From: JAYEHL01 sp041653935
GTDB lineage: Bacteria; Chloroflexota; Dehalococcoidia; E44-bin15
Assembly (NCBI GenBank): GCA_041653935.1
Contig: JBAZEO010000085.1
Coordinates: forward strand, 1 to 8,545
DNA length: 8,545 nucleotides
Reading direction: 5' to 3'
Below the pieces are notes generated by a model. That model was not told where the DNA came from. It saw only the letters and a list, made by a program, of their open reading frames with translations, and ran no database searches. Positions 1 through 6,071 of this stretch are shown piece by piece. The position numbers and the translations under genes were made by a program. Numbering within the stretch: the first letter of the stretch is position 1; the number at the start of each line of letters is the position of its first letter.

Positions 1-224
1 TGCCGAGACATGACCTCATTCGCCTGATTCTCATAATCAGGTAAGTTAGGATCATAGGCTAGAGGGTCTTGCGGCTGCACAACTTCTGGCTGGCGAAAGG
101 ATGCAAGGAGTTTCAGCCTATCTTCGTCAGTCTTAGCGGCTAGCTGCTCTGATTGCTCATCTGGCTTCTCTTGTGACCTGAGTTTATCTAGGTAAGCCAG
201 TCTTTCTTCGTCTGTTAAGGGCAT
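1..224 (-). CDS. N-terminal part of a charged hydrophilic phage protein (partial, at least 74 aa)
   Basis: An ATG at 224-222 lies one base after the upstream TAA, and the frame stays open to the left edge. The 74 residues begin MPLTDEERLAYLDKLRSQEK and continue acidic and Gln-rich through TDEDRLKLLASFRQPEVVQP and DPNLPDYENQANEVMSR. The pieces DEERLAYLDKLR and DEDRLKLLASFRQ look like two short amphipathic helices of similar pattern. The Shine-Dalgarno is weak (AGAG about 9 nt upstream), so coupling to the upstream gene is likely. In the podoviral gene order this would be where a large internal or ejection protein begins, but the visible part carries no diagnostic motif. Coding status is supported by the open frame and operon spacing; identity is unknown. 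Confidence 0.6.
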   Translation of the reverse strand, partial: MPLTDEERLAYLDKLRSQEKPDEQSEQLAAKTDEDRLKLLASFRQPEVVQPQDPLAYDPNLPDYENQANEVMSR

Positions 225-225
225 A

Positions 226-1128
226 TTACCAAGCTCTCTTGTTAGCGGCTTCTATAACCTCGCCTGCACGCATCATGGCCTTCTTGATATTATCCGGCGG
301 ATTATTCCCATACCGATCTACCATCTGGTCCCAATACTGCCGTGCTCCTTCTACGTCCTCCTTGGATGGCATCGGCGTACTCGGGAATCTTTTTTCCATC
401 AGTTCTCGCATCTCAGAAGCAGACAGACTCCGCTCCATTCCAGTCTTTGGATCACGCACTTTCTTATCCATGAGCTTATCCATAAATGCACTTTTAGATT
501 TCCGATCTTCAGCATCAATCTTGGCCTTGGCCTCGATAGCCCTAGCTTCTTGCTCTGCGGCCAAACCTCTTGGCGTCTTTCGCTCGTCCACTTGCCAAGT
601 CTCGCCATTTTCTTTTCGGCTAACAGTCACGCCATTTTCATCCCAGTAGTCACCAACGCCTCTGCCGTTAGGATACGGGGACAAGCTCGGGTACTGGCCA
701 GGGATAACCCCCATAGCTTCGCTTTCTTTTTGTTTCATAAACCTCTGGTATTCATCAGCAGTTATCTGGCCAGCCTGGAACATCTGCCTGCCTCGCTGCT
801 TCTGGCTCTCTATCTTAATAAGCTCTGCTTTATCTTTTACAGTATAGCGAGTTTCCATAAGGCTGGCGTCAATCTGAGCCTTCAATTGCAGATTTTTAAT
901 TTGCTGCTCTTGCTCGGCATCGCGTTGCTGCGCCTGTGCGTCTAACGCATTACGCTGCATGTTGCCTTGCTGCTTAAATGCCTGCTGTTGCATATTGCTC
1001 TGCTGGTTTAGCTGCAATATGAGTGCATCCTCTTGCTGCTTCCGCGCGGCTACTTGCTGCAATACCTGAGCAAGTATTTGCCCAGCGGCGGTGCCACCTT
1101 GCCCGCCATGACGAACTTCTATAGGCAT
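226..1128 (-). CDS. Gln-rich coiled-coil protein, possible internal virion protein (300 aa)
   Basis: The ATG follows GGGAGA (1134-1139) by 5 nt, and that signal shares a base with the TAG stop of the upstream gene. After a glycine-rich start (HGGQGGTAAG, 7-16), residues about 17-110 form a long, strongly helical, Gln-rich stretch (QILAQVLQQVAARKQQEDAL, NMQQQAFKQQGNMQRNALDA) expected to be a coiled coil. Residues about 112-138 (GRQMFQAGQITADEYQRFMK) resemble a SHOCT-like short helical motif (G-x-IT-x-E-Y-x-x-x-x-K), a tentative match. A Pro/Gly/Tyr linker follows (about 142-165), then a short beta patch (NGVTVSRKENGETWQVDERK) and a charged helical C-terminal half (about 186-300, QEARAIEAKAKIDAEDRKSK). 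No catalytic motif, signal peptide or membrane helix is seen. Its position after the adhesins and a helical protein suggests an internal or DNA-ejection protein. The family is unrecognised. Confidence 0.55.
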   Translation of the reverse strand: MPIEVRHGGQGGTAAGQILAQVLQQVAARKQQEDALILQLNQQSNMQQQAFKQQGNMQRNALDAQAQQRDAEQEQQIKNLQLKAQIDASLMETRYTVKDKAELIKIESQKQRGRQMFQAGQITADEYQRFMKQKESEAMGVIPGQYPSLSPYPNGRGVGDYWDENGVTVSRKENGETWQVDERKTPRGLAAEQEARAIEAKAKIDAEDRKSKSAFMDKLMDKKVRDPKTGMERSLSASEMRELMEKRFPSTPMPSKEDVEGARQYWDQMVDRYGNNPPDNIKKAMMRAGEVIEAANKRAW

Positions 1129-1138
1129 ATTGATCTCC

Positions 1139-1627
1139 CTAGTAATTCATGTTAGCAAGTGACTGCAAAAGTGAGGACATGCCAGAACTATCAGAACCAT
1201 ACTGAGAGCCAAGTGCTGTTAGTAGTGACTGCAAAGAGCTTGCGTCCGGGTAGGCGTCCGTCTTGCTCTGCATTATTCCCAACTTGGTTTGCTGCATATC
1301 ATCTGCTACTCTATTTAGTGCTGATTGCTTCTCGCGCTCAATTCCCATGCTCATTGTGGGAGCTACAGTCGTATTAGACATGCCAAGTCTAGCAAGTCCC
1401 TGTAGTGCGTTAGATCGCTGCTTACCATACGCCGATCTAGTATCAGCAGCACGTTGCTGCGTGGTCTGGTTGGCTAAATTGAGCATTTGCTGATAGCGTT
1501 GCTCGTTGGCAGTTTTAGCCTCGTTATAGGCTGTATTGTAATTGTTCACCATAGACTCAAATGCCGTGGATAGATTACCAGGGGTCTGGTCTATAGAAGT
1601 TATGTTTTTGATGTATCCTCCTGACAT
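1139..1627 (-). CDS. Helical virion-associated protein, possible internal/ejection protein (162 aa)
   Basis: The start is fixed by AAAAGGAGA 6 nt upstream. The N-terminus is MSGGYIKNITSIDQTPGNLS. Residues about 20-65 are predicted helical and Ala/Gln/Asn-rich (NNYNTAYNEAKTANEQRYQQ, then NLANQTTQQRAADTRSAYGK). A short glycine break follows (GLARLGMSNTTVAP, 77-90). A second helix (about 94-126, GIEREKQSALNRVADDMQQT) ends in SKTDAYPD, and the tail is Ser/Leu/Gly-rich (SSLQSLLTALGSQYGSDSSG). There is no signal peptide, membrane segment or catalytic motif. Small helical proteins downstream of podoviral tail genes are commonly internal virion proteins ejected with DNA (the T7 gp14 to gp16 position), and this order fits. 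It could equally be a chaperone or scaffold. I do not recognise the family, so the function is by position only. Confidence 0.55.
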   Translation of the reverse strand: MSGGYIKNITSIDQTPGNLSTAFESMVNNYNTAYNEAKTANEQRYQQMLNLANQTTQQRAADTRSAYGKQRSNALQGLARLGMSNTTVAPTMSMGIEREKQSALNRVADDMQQTKLGIMQSKTDAYPDASSLQSLLTALGSQYGSDSSGMSSLLQSLANMNY

Positions 1628-1681
1628 ACCATTTCTCCTTTTGTTATATTGTATACTTCAATCTTGGTTCCAGTAAGTTCG
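1628..1681 (-). promoter_or_regulatory. Longest intergenic gap, with a strong ribosome binding site
   Basis: This 54-nt AT-rich spacer is the only gap over 30 nt in the window. On the coding strand it holds AAAAGGAGA (1634-1642), 6 nt before the ATG of the 162-residue gene. The ribosome binding site is certain. A TATACAAT sequence further upstream could be a -10 element, but no convincing -35 sits 16 to 18 nt before it. No hairpin terminator is visible. The gap marks the boundary between the adhesin genes and the helical-protein genes, where an internal promoter would make sense but is not shown. Confidence 0.5.
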
Positions 1682-2665
1682 CTATTCTACAGGTACATCC
1701 ACTATGTCCCCTATTGTTATGTCACCATCTGTCGAAACTGAAATTTCGAGTGACTTGGCTATGCCAGATGGGCCAAAAAAACCCTCAGTAGACGGCACGC
1801 TATACACTCCAGTCCTAGTACCGAGAAGTTCGCCATCTGCATTATTTCTGTAAACTGATACCGAAAACAACATCGCCCCCGTAACAGGGCTACCCCCCTC
1901 GGCATATCTGTGTTCTGCGCCACACATAATAAGTATCGAGTTACGAATCCTGTATGCTATTGGTAACGTATACGTACAGTATATACCTGCCGGACTGTCC
2001 GATGACTCCTGAAAAGTATCCTCCGCTATCAGCGTGTTTTTTACAGGAGACCCACCATTCCAAGACCCTCCGTTCCAGGTAACAGAAGAAACGGGTACGT
2101 AGTGCGCCAGTCCAAGAGAATCATACAAGTAGTATGAGGACAGGTCCGAGGTTTCTAAACTAAATTCTACATAAATGCCAGTAGAAACAGTGATATCAAC
2201 CTCTTTAGTCCCGTAGCATTCCAGACCATTGAACCCGCCACGTATACTAATAACTACTGTATCATCTTCATTATCTTCTGACAGATCGAATTCTAGATTA
2301 GTATCTGCGCCATAGAACGTAAGATCACCAGACTCATGGCCTGAGTAGTCAAGTTCGATCTCGTCTGAATATTCCTCTCCTCCCGCTACTCGTAGCCCTA
2401 TCTCCTCGTCATCAATCGTAGCTGTTATGTAAATTTTATCACTACCAGATGGTTCTAGGGTTACATATTCCTCGGCATCAACGACACGAGTAGATAACGC
2501 AAGCGATCCATTATAATTTACAGTATCAGCAGCTACCGCTGTCATAGAAAACAAATGGCTATATCCTGGTGGAGCGGCACCTGGAAATGGCCAGCTAATA
2601 TCCCACCCAGGTGGATAGTCTACTGGTACTTCGGCAGCAGGTTTAGCTACATACGCTCCGCCCAT
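1682..2665 (-). CDS. Acidic beta-rich phage structural protein of unknown fold (327 aa)
   Basis: The ATG directly abuts the upstream TAA; GGAG at 2672-2675, 6 nt away, lies inside the upstream gene's last codons. I do not recognise the family. Residues 10-40 are rich in Pro, Gly and aromatics (VDYPPGWDISWPFPGAAPPG), perhaps an extended connector. Residues about 60-165 read as acidic beta strands, possibly one or two Ig-like domains (DKIYITATIDDEEIGLRVAG, TVVISIRGGFNGLECYG, EVDITVSTGIYVEFSL). WNGGSWNGGS at 197-206 is a tandem pentapeptide. Residues about 225-327 form a further beta region (IYCTYTLPIAYRIRNSILIMCG, AMLFSVSVYRNN, KSLEISVSTDGDITIGDIV). There is no signal peptide and no transmembrane helix. 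Its place immediately after a fibre gene suggests another fibre, tip or accessory adhesin component. The coding status is firm; the function is inference from position. Confidence 0.55.
   Translation of the reverse strand: MGGAYVAKPAAEVPVDYPPGWDISWPFPGAAPPGYSHLFSMTAVAADTVNYNGSLALSTRVVDAEEYVTLEPSGSDKIYITATIDDEEIGLRVAGGEEYSDEIELDYSGHESGDLTFYGADTNLEFDLSEDNEDDTVVISIRGGFNGLECYGTKEVDITVSTGIYVEFSLETSDLSSYYLYDSLGLAHYVPVSSVTWNGGSWNGGSPVKNTLIAEDTFQESSDSPAGIYCTYTLPIAYRIRNSILIMCGAEHRYAEGGSPVTGAMLFSVSVYRNNADGELLGTRTGVYSVPSTEGFFGPSGIAKSLEISVSTDGDITIGDIVDVPVE
2048..2077 (-). repeat. Two-copy 15-bp tandem repeat encoding WNGGS-WNGGS
   Basis: The copies at 2048-2062 and 2063-2077 match at 13 of 15 bases and encode residues 197-206 of the 327-residue protein. 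Both differences fall at third codon positions. It is probably a small in-frame duplication making a glycine-rich loop with exposed tryptophans. Confidence 0.75.
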
Positions 2666-3718
2666 TTATAGCTCCGCCTCAGAAGTAAAATGAAACCACA
2701 CATAGTTATCAGGCGTCATTGACGCACTGCCGAGCATAGCGTATAAATAAGAGGTAGCACCCACAGCAGCAACTCTGTCTGCAATGTAAGCGAAGCCTGC
2801 CCCATGTTCGGCGAAATATCCGGCAGTGTCTGTATCCACGGAATAAATAGTTACTGTGGGCGACGATGTGCGTTTAGGTACAGTCCACAAAAGTATTGGC
2901 GTATAAAACTTCGCAGCAGTTTTAATTTCAAATTCATAATTTTGGCTCCCCACGCCGGGAGCATGCACTAGTGATCCGGATCGCTCATAGTAGCGCTGGC
3001 ATAGCTGCATCTCTTGCCCAATAGGTCTCGGATTCCAGCTTTGTAGAATAGTTCCTGGGTACAGCCCGACTGACGAAAAGTTAAGCGTAACATCCTGTGC
3101 AGCAGTGCCCTCAGTCCAAATAAATACTATTAGGTTGTTGCAAGCAGCACTCACCGATCCTGTGATAGAAAACGGGGTATACCCTACTGCACCTGGGGTA
3201 ACGCTACCTACTGCGACTATGTTTAGACCGGCGATAAAAAAGCTACCAGATTCATAAGTGGTGTCTGTCCAGTCGTCTACTATGTCACTTGTAACAGTAT
3301 CTGCTGTGTCGGTCCACTCTACTACTGCATACCTGATTGCTTGCTCGCTGCTGCAACTTAGCTTACCCTGAAAAATAATATTTCTACCACGCATCGGCAT
3401 TGAATTCGAATACTCTACAATTTGGGCCAGCCCCATTCTTTGAGCAGACGCCTGATTCTGTTTTATCTGCCCAGCATTCGGAGATTCTGTACCACCAATT
3501 TGCACAGTCTGCACAGACGCAGTTTGCGTAAGTACTACCCACCTATCGGGTCCATAGGTATCATCGGCACGACTAGTTAGAATACTGGGAGCTTGGCGCT
3601 GAAAAAAATCAAATCCACCATTGATAAGAATATTATTAGCGGCGACTGCAAGAGTATCTGTACTCTGCAATTGCTCTACGCCGCCGCCATTCAGAACCAG
3701 TGGTATCTTTTCAGCCAT
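2666..3718 (-). CDS. Phage tail-fibre/receptor-binding protein (350 aa)
   Basis: Residues 4-23 (KIPLVLNGGGVEQLQSTDTL) match the leader of the preceding protein, which confirms this start even though no Shine-Dalgarno is visible: the ATG lies two bases after the upstream TAA, so it probably depends on coupled re-initiation. Residues 29-43 (NILINGGFDFFQRQA) carry the NGGFD-QR signature found at the start of many phage tail-fibre domains, followed by YGPDRW (55-60). Residues about 62-225 are beta-rich, in the style of a carbohydrate-binding jelly roll (RNIIFQGKLSC, SGSFFIAG, VTLNFSSVGLYPG). WNPRPIGQEMQLCQRYYERSG (228-248) is the second hallmark of the family, and a further beta tip follows (about 260-350). 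The expected role is binding of host surface glycan or another receptor as a fibre, probably trimeric. No catalytic site is recognisable. Membership of the tail-fibre group is secure by motif; the ligand is unknown. Confidence 0.8.
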   Translation of the reverse strand: MAEKIPLVLNGGGVEQLQSTDTLAVAANNILINGGFDFFQRQAPSILTSRADDTYGPDRWVVLTQTASVQTVQIGGTESPNAGQIKQNQASAQRMGLAQIVEYSNSMPMRGRNIIFQGKLSCSSEQAIRYAVVEWTDTADTVTSDIVDDWTDTTYESGSFFIAGLNIVAVGSVTPGAVGYTPFSITGSVSAACNNLIVFIWTEGTAAQDVTLNFSSVGLYPGTILQSWNPRPIGQEMQLCQRYYERSGSLVHAPGVGSQNYEFEIKTAAKFYTPILLWTVPKRTSSPTVTIYSVDTDTAGYFAEHGAGFAYIADRVAAVGATSYLYAMLGSASMTPDNYVWFHFTSEAEL

Positions 3719-3720
3719 TA

Positions 3721-4203
3721 TTACAATTTAATAGGAGGCATTATACTAATATCCAGATCGGTAGTACTAAGTGCAACACCGACACGTACAACAAAATCGC
3801 CAGCCGTTGTTGGAGCCGTAGCTGTAAGCAGTCCTGCGGTATCAGGATCGAGGTAGTAGACTGTACCCGCCACCAGTCCGCCGGAAGTTCCAGCAACCGC
3901 GTCCCACTGACCTGTAGTAGCTACCAGCACACCGTCAGTCTGTATTATACCAGCTTCGGATGCCGTAATAGAAGTATCCTTGACCAATCCCAGCATCTGC
4001 ACTGTACCAGCGGCGTCAGCCTTGGCGAGGTCTACTGAGCCTGCCGCAGACACGTACACCGGAGCACCAATTACAATTGACCCAGCATTTGCGTTGGTCA
4101 TTGATACAACATCAACCTCTGATACAGATGCGTCGAGCGTATCGCCTGCCTGCAATTGCTGAATTTGCCCAGATGTAATTACTAGTGGTTTTTTAGCTGC
4201 CAC
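3721..4203 (-). CDS. Small phage structural protein, stand-alone copy of the adhesin C-terminal domain (160 aa)
   Basis: Translation starts at GTG (4203-4201), supported by TAAAGGAG at 4210-4217 with a 6-nt spacer; that signal overlaps the upstream TAA. Residues 1-24 form a leader (KKPLVITSGQIQQLQAGDTL). Residues about 38-160 are beta-rich and align with residues about 503-618 of the preceding protein: GAPVYV against GMPIYG, ADAAG against ADTAS, LGLVKDTS against AGLAVTAA, TVYYL...AGLLTATAPT against SVYYL...GGLTTIAPT, and SIMPPIKL against CIKRPILL. Proteins with this leader and domain recur beside tail-fibre genes in phages and prophages, as I remember them; their biochemical role is not well defined. 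It could be a fibre anchor, a capsid or tail decoration protein, or a trimerisation unit that co-assembles with the adhesin. It has no transmembrane segment or signal peptide. The homology is clear; the role is inferred. Confidence 0.75.
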   Translation of the reverse strand: MAAKKPLVITSGQIQQLQAGDTLDASVSEVDVVSMTNANAGSIVIGAPVYVSAAGSVDLAKADAAGTVQMLGLVKDTSITASEAGIIQTDGVLVATTGQWDAVAGTSGGLVAGTVYYLDPDTAGLLTATAPTTAGDFVVRVGVALSTTDLDISIMPPIKL

Positions 4204-4209
4204 ACCGTA

Positions 4210-4217
4210 CTCCTTTA
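4210..4217 (-). promoter_or_regulatory. Strong Shine-Dalgarno fixing a GTG start
   Basis: The coding strand reads TAAAGGAG followed by TACGGT and then GTG. The 6-nt spacing is near optimal, and the protein begins with the leader motif expected from its paralogue, so GTG is the true start. The signal shares bases with the TAA stop of the adhesin gene, so a ribosome ending there is positioned to re-initiate. Confidence 0.8.
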
Positions 4218-6071
4218 CAATAAAATAGGTCTTTTAATACACAAATCCAAAACTGTAGTCTCAACGGCGCGGCCCACCTCGGTAAGTGTCTGGCTCGCTG
4301 CCGTGGGTGCAATAGTGGTCAGGCCACCAGTTTCCGCCAAGTAGTATACGGAACTTGGTGTCAACGTGGCTACTCCTGCTACAGTTGTCCAATCGGCTAA
4401 CTCGAATCTGCCATCCGATTGGTATGTAACCGTAAATCCAGAGGCAGCCGCTGTTACAGCAAGTCCCGCCACTCTGCCCTTGCTAGCGGTATCCGCCCTA
4501 GCTACACCGGCGTTAGCTAGGCCGTCCACTCCATAAATTGGCATGCCAGCCGCTATGTTTTCCGCAGCTTCTGCCTCGTAATTGCTGGCCGATACGTCCT
4601 CCAAATCAGAAACTCTACCCTCAATTACTGTCTCATCATCTTCGTCTAATCCAGCTAGAATAGCAGAAAGCACTGCAATGTCATTATTGTGCCTATCTAT
4701 ACTAATCCCAAGTTTTTGAAATGCGTTACGAACCTCCTTGTGATTGTACGGATTCGGAACTCTCCAGGAGGACTGCACAGTGGATAGCGTCGGAATGGGG
4801 GGCTCTGGTTCCGGCTCTGCCGCATCATCATCTGTCACTGTAATCGTTAGTGAATCCCCATCCCATCCGTCTGCTGTAAGTGTGACAATTACCGTAGCGT
4901 CTCCATCGGCTACTCCATCAGTAACCCCTACTAGAATAAATGATGCTACGGTTTCTCCTTCTGCTACTACAACTTCTGCTATAGGCTCATCTGATAAATT
5001 AGTAGCTACTAGCGAATCCTCGTCACTAATGGCTATAGTTATGGTAACTCCTCCAGCCGGTGCGGCAGACGATAACGTAACTGTGCATACAGTGGATTCT
5101 GATTCTGCTATAGTTGCCACATCTGACGCTACAGAAATTTCGTCGTCACTACCGGACCCCACCGACCTAAGAATATGGCCGTGAGAACCAGTACCTGCTA
5201 GCGATATACCATTTCCTAAAAATATGTATTTGTATACGTAAGTCTCTCCGTATTGCTGCCCTAAATCAGACCAATTGAGGCCATAGTCTGTAGAGCGCAG
5301 TATCTTTCCACTAAGACTAGTACCAGCGAGAACTATCCCGTCACCCAAGTAGTAAATGCCATATATCTCGCTTACCGCGTGCTGCTGGCCTAAGTCTGAC
5401 CAACTAGCTCCGTAATCTGTAGATCGCAGAATACGACCGGCGTTTGTTCCGGCTAACGCAATACCATCTCCTAAATAGCAAAGACTATATATGCCAGTTT
5501 GGCTAAATTGCTGCCCTAGGTCAGTCCAATTAGCCCCATAGTTTGTGGTACGTAAAATTTTTCCGCTATTCTGCGTACCTGCAAGCCCTATACCGGCACC
5601 AGCAGAAACCATACTTCCAATGTAACTCTGGCTAAATTGCTGACCAAGGCTTGTCCAATTTAGGCCGTAGTTTGTGGAGCGTAGTATAAGACCTCCAGCA
5701 CCAGTACCAGCACATACTATTCCTCCGCCAAAATCTGCAAGACTTATGATATGGGTTTGGCTGTATTGCCGCCCTAAATCAGACCAATTGAGGCCATAGT
5801 CTGTAGAGCGCAGTATGTGTCCCGGAGAATCTGTACCGGCAAGAACAATTCCATCGCCAAGATGTTCTATCGAGTAAATGCTGTCTTGGGTGAATTGCCG
5901 GCCAAGGCTTGTCCAATTTAGGCCGTAGTTTGTGGAGCGTAGTATAAGACCTCCGGGCTGCGTACCGGATAGAACTACTCCGCCACCCATGTCGCAAAAC
6001 GAACGGATGCCGGTTTGGCTAAATTGTTGCCCCAAGTCTGTCCAAGTTAAGCCAAGATCAGTCCACGCCAT
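4215..6071 (-). CDS. Mosaic tail adhesin: seven-blade propeller, Calx-beta, stalk, C-terminal beta domain (618 aa)
   Basis: The start overlaps the upstream stop (TAATG), with GGAGG 8 nt upstream (6080-6084), suggesting translational coupling. Residues 10-303 are seven tandem units of 43 aa (the fifth has 42) of the form W(T/S)(D/S)LGxQ...GxGIxLAGT...GxILRSTxYGxN, resembling BNR/sialidase-type propeller repeats. Seven units would close one propeller. Residues about 310-416 fit a Calx-beta domain: VCTVTLSSAAPAGGVTITI, an acidic turn, VVAEGETVASF, then SLTITVTDDD. A Pro/Glu linker (AEPEPEPPIPTL, 418-429) leads to a helical segment (about 440-495, NAFQKLGISIDRHNNDIAVL) that could trimerise. Residues about 500-618 form a beta domain homologous to the next protein (VYYL...GGL...APT, ending KRPILL). 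No signal peptide or catalytic Asp-box cluster is evident, so binding is more likely than sialidase activity. The placement among tail genes suggests a receptor-binding fibre. Domain calls are by eye; a host-surface target is inference. Confidence 0.7.
   Translation of the reverse strand: MAWTDLGLTWTDLGQQFSQTGIRSFCDMGGGVVLSGTQPGGLILRSTNYGLNWTSLGRQFTQDSIYSIEHLGDGIVLAGTDSPGHILRSTDYGLNWSDLGRQYSQTHIISLADFGGGIVCAGTGAGGLILRSTNYGLNWTSLGQQFSQSYIGSMVSAGAGIGLAGTQNSGKILRTTNYGANWTDLGQQFSQTGIYSLCYLGDGIALAGTNAGRILRSTDYGASWSDLGQQHAVSEIYGIYYLGDGIVLAGTSLSGKILRSTDYGLNWSDLGQQYGETYVYKYIFLGNGISLAGTGSHGHILRSVGSGSDDEISVASDVATIAESESTVCTVTLSSAAPAGGVTITIAISDEDSLVATNLSDEPIAEVVVAEGETVASFILVGVTDGVADGDATVIVTLTADGWDGDSLTITVTDDDAAEPEPEPPIPTLSTVQSSWRVPNPYNHKEVRNAFQKLGISIDRHNNDIAVLSAILAGLDEDDETVIEGRVSDLEDVSASNYEAEAAENIAAGMPIYGVDGLANAGVARADTASKGRVAGLAVTAAASGFTVTYQSDGRFELADWTTVAGVATLTPSSVYYLAETGGLTTIAPTAASQTLTEVGRAVETTVLDLCIKRPILL
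5163..6044 (-). repeat. Seven tandem 129-bp propeller-blade repeats within the adhesin gene
   Basis: Units run 6044-5916, 5915-5787, 5786-5658, 5657-5529, 5528-5403 (126 bp, one codon short), 5402-5274 and 5273-5163 (truncated). DNA similarity is high: a 53-bp block is identical at 5644-5696 and 5902-5954 (offset 258 = 2 x 129), and a 46-bp block is identical at 5258-5303 and 5771-5816 (offset 513 = 4 x 129 minus the missing codon). The identical blocks cover the end of one blade and the start of the next (ILRSTNYGLN-WTSLG or ILRSTDYGLN-WSDLG). The stretch at blade residues 11-19 varies from unit to unit. This indicates recent tandem duplication, or gene conversion that keeps the framework uniform. 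Confidence 0.9.

Noticed and set aside
239..945. Plus-strand open frames of 136 and 131 residues opposite the Gln-rich gene
   Set aside because: They are antisense to a well-supported gene with its own ribosome binding site, overlap each other, and have no motifs or operon context.
1628..1681. Internal sigma-70 promoter
   Set aside because: TATACAAT resembles a -10 box, but the best -35 candidate (TTACTG) matches poorly and is only 15 nt away.
4744..5184. Plus-strand open frame of 146 residues, Ser/Thr/Ala/Val-rich
   Set aside because: It is the antisense image of the Calx-beta region; the low-complexity composition mirrors the repeated codons on the real strand.
5163..6044. Diversity-generating retroelement target
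   Set aside because: Loop variation in repeats suggested it, but no reverse transcriptase or template repeat is in the window, and such targets are normally C-terminal C-type-lectin folds, not propeller blades. It cannot be excluded for sequence outside the window.
5163..6044. CRISPR array
   Set aside because: The regular repeats are in frame, of period 129 bp, and encode a continuous protein, so they are not spacers and repeats.
4215..6071. Active sialidase or glycosidase
   Set aside because: The repeats resemble BNR-type blades, but the Asp-box consensus and an arginine triad are not apparent, so an enzyme call is unsupported.
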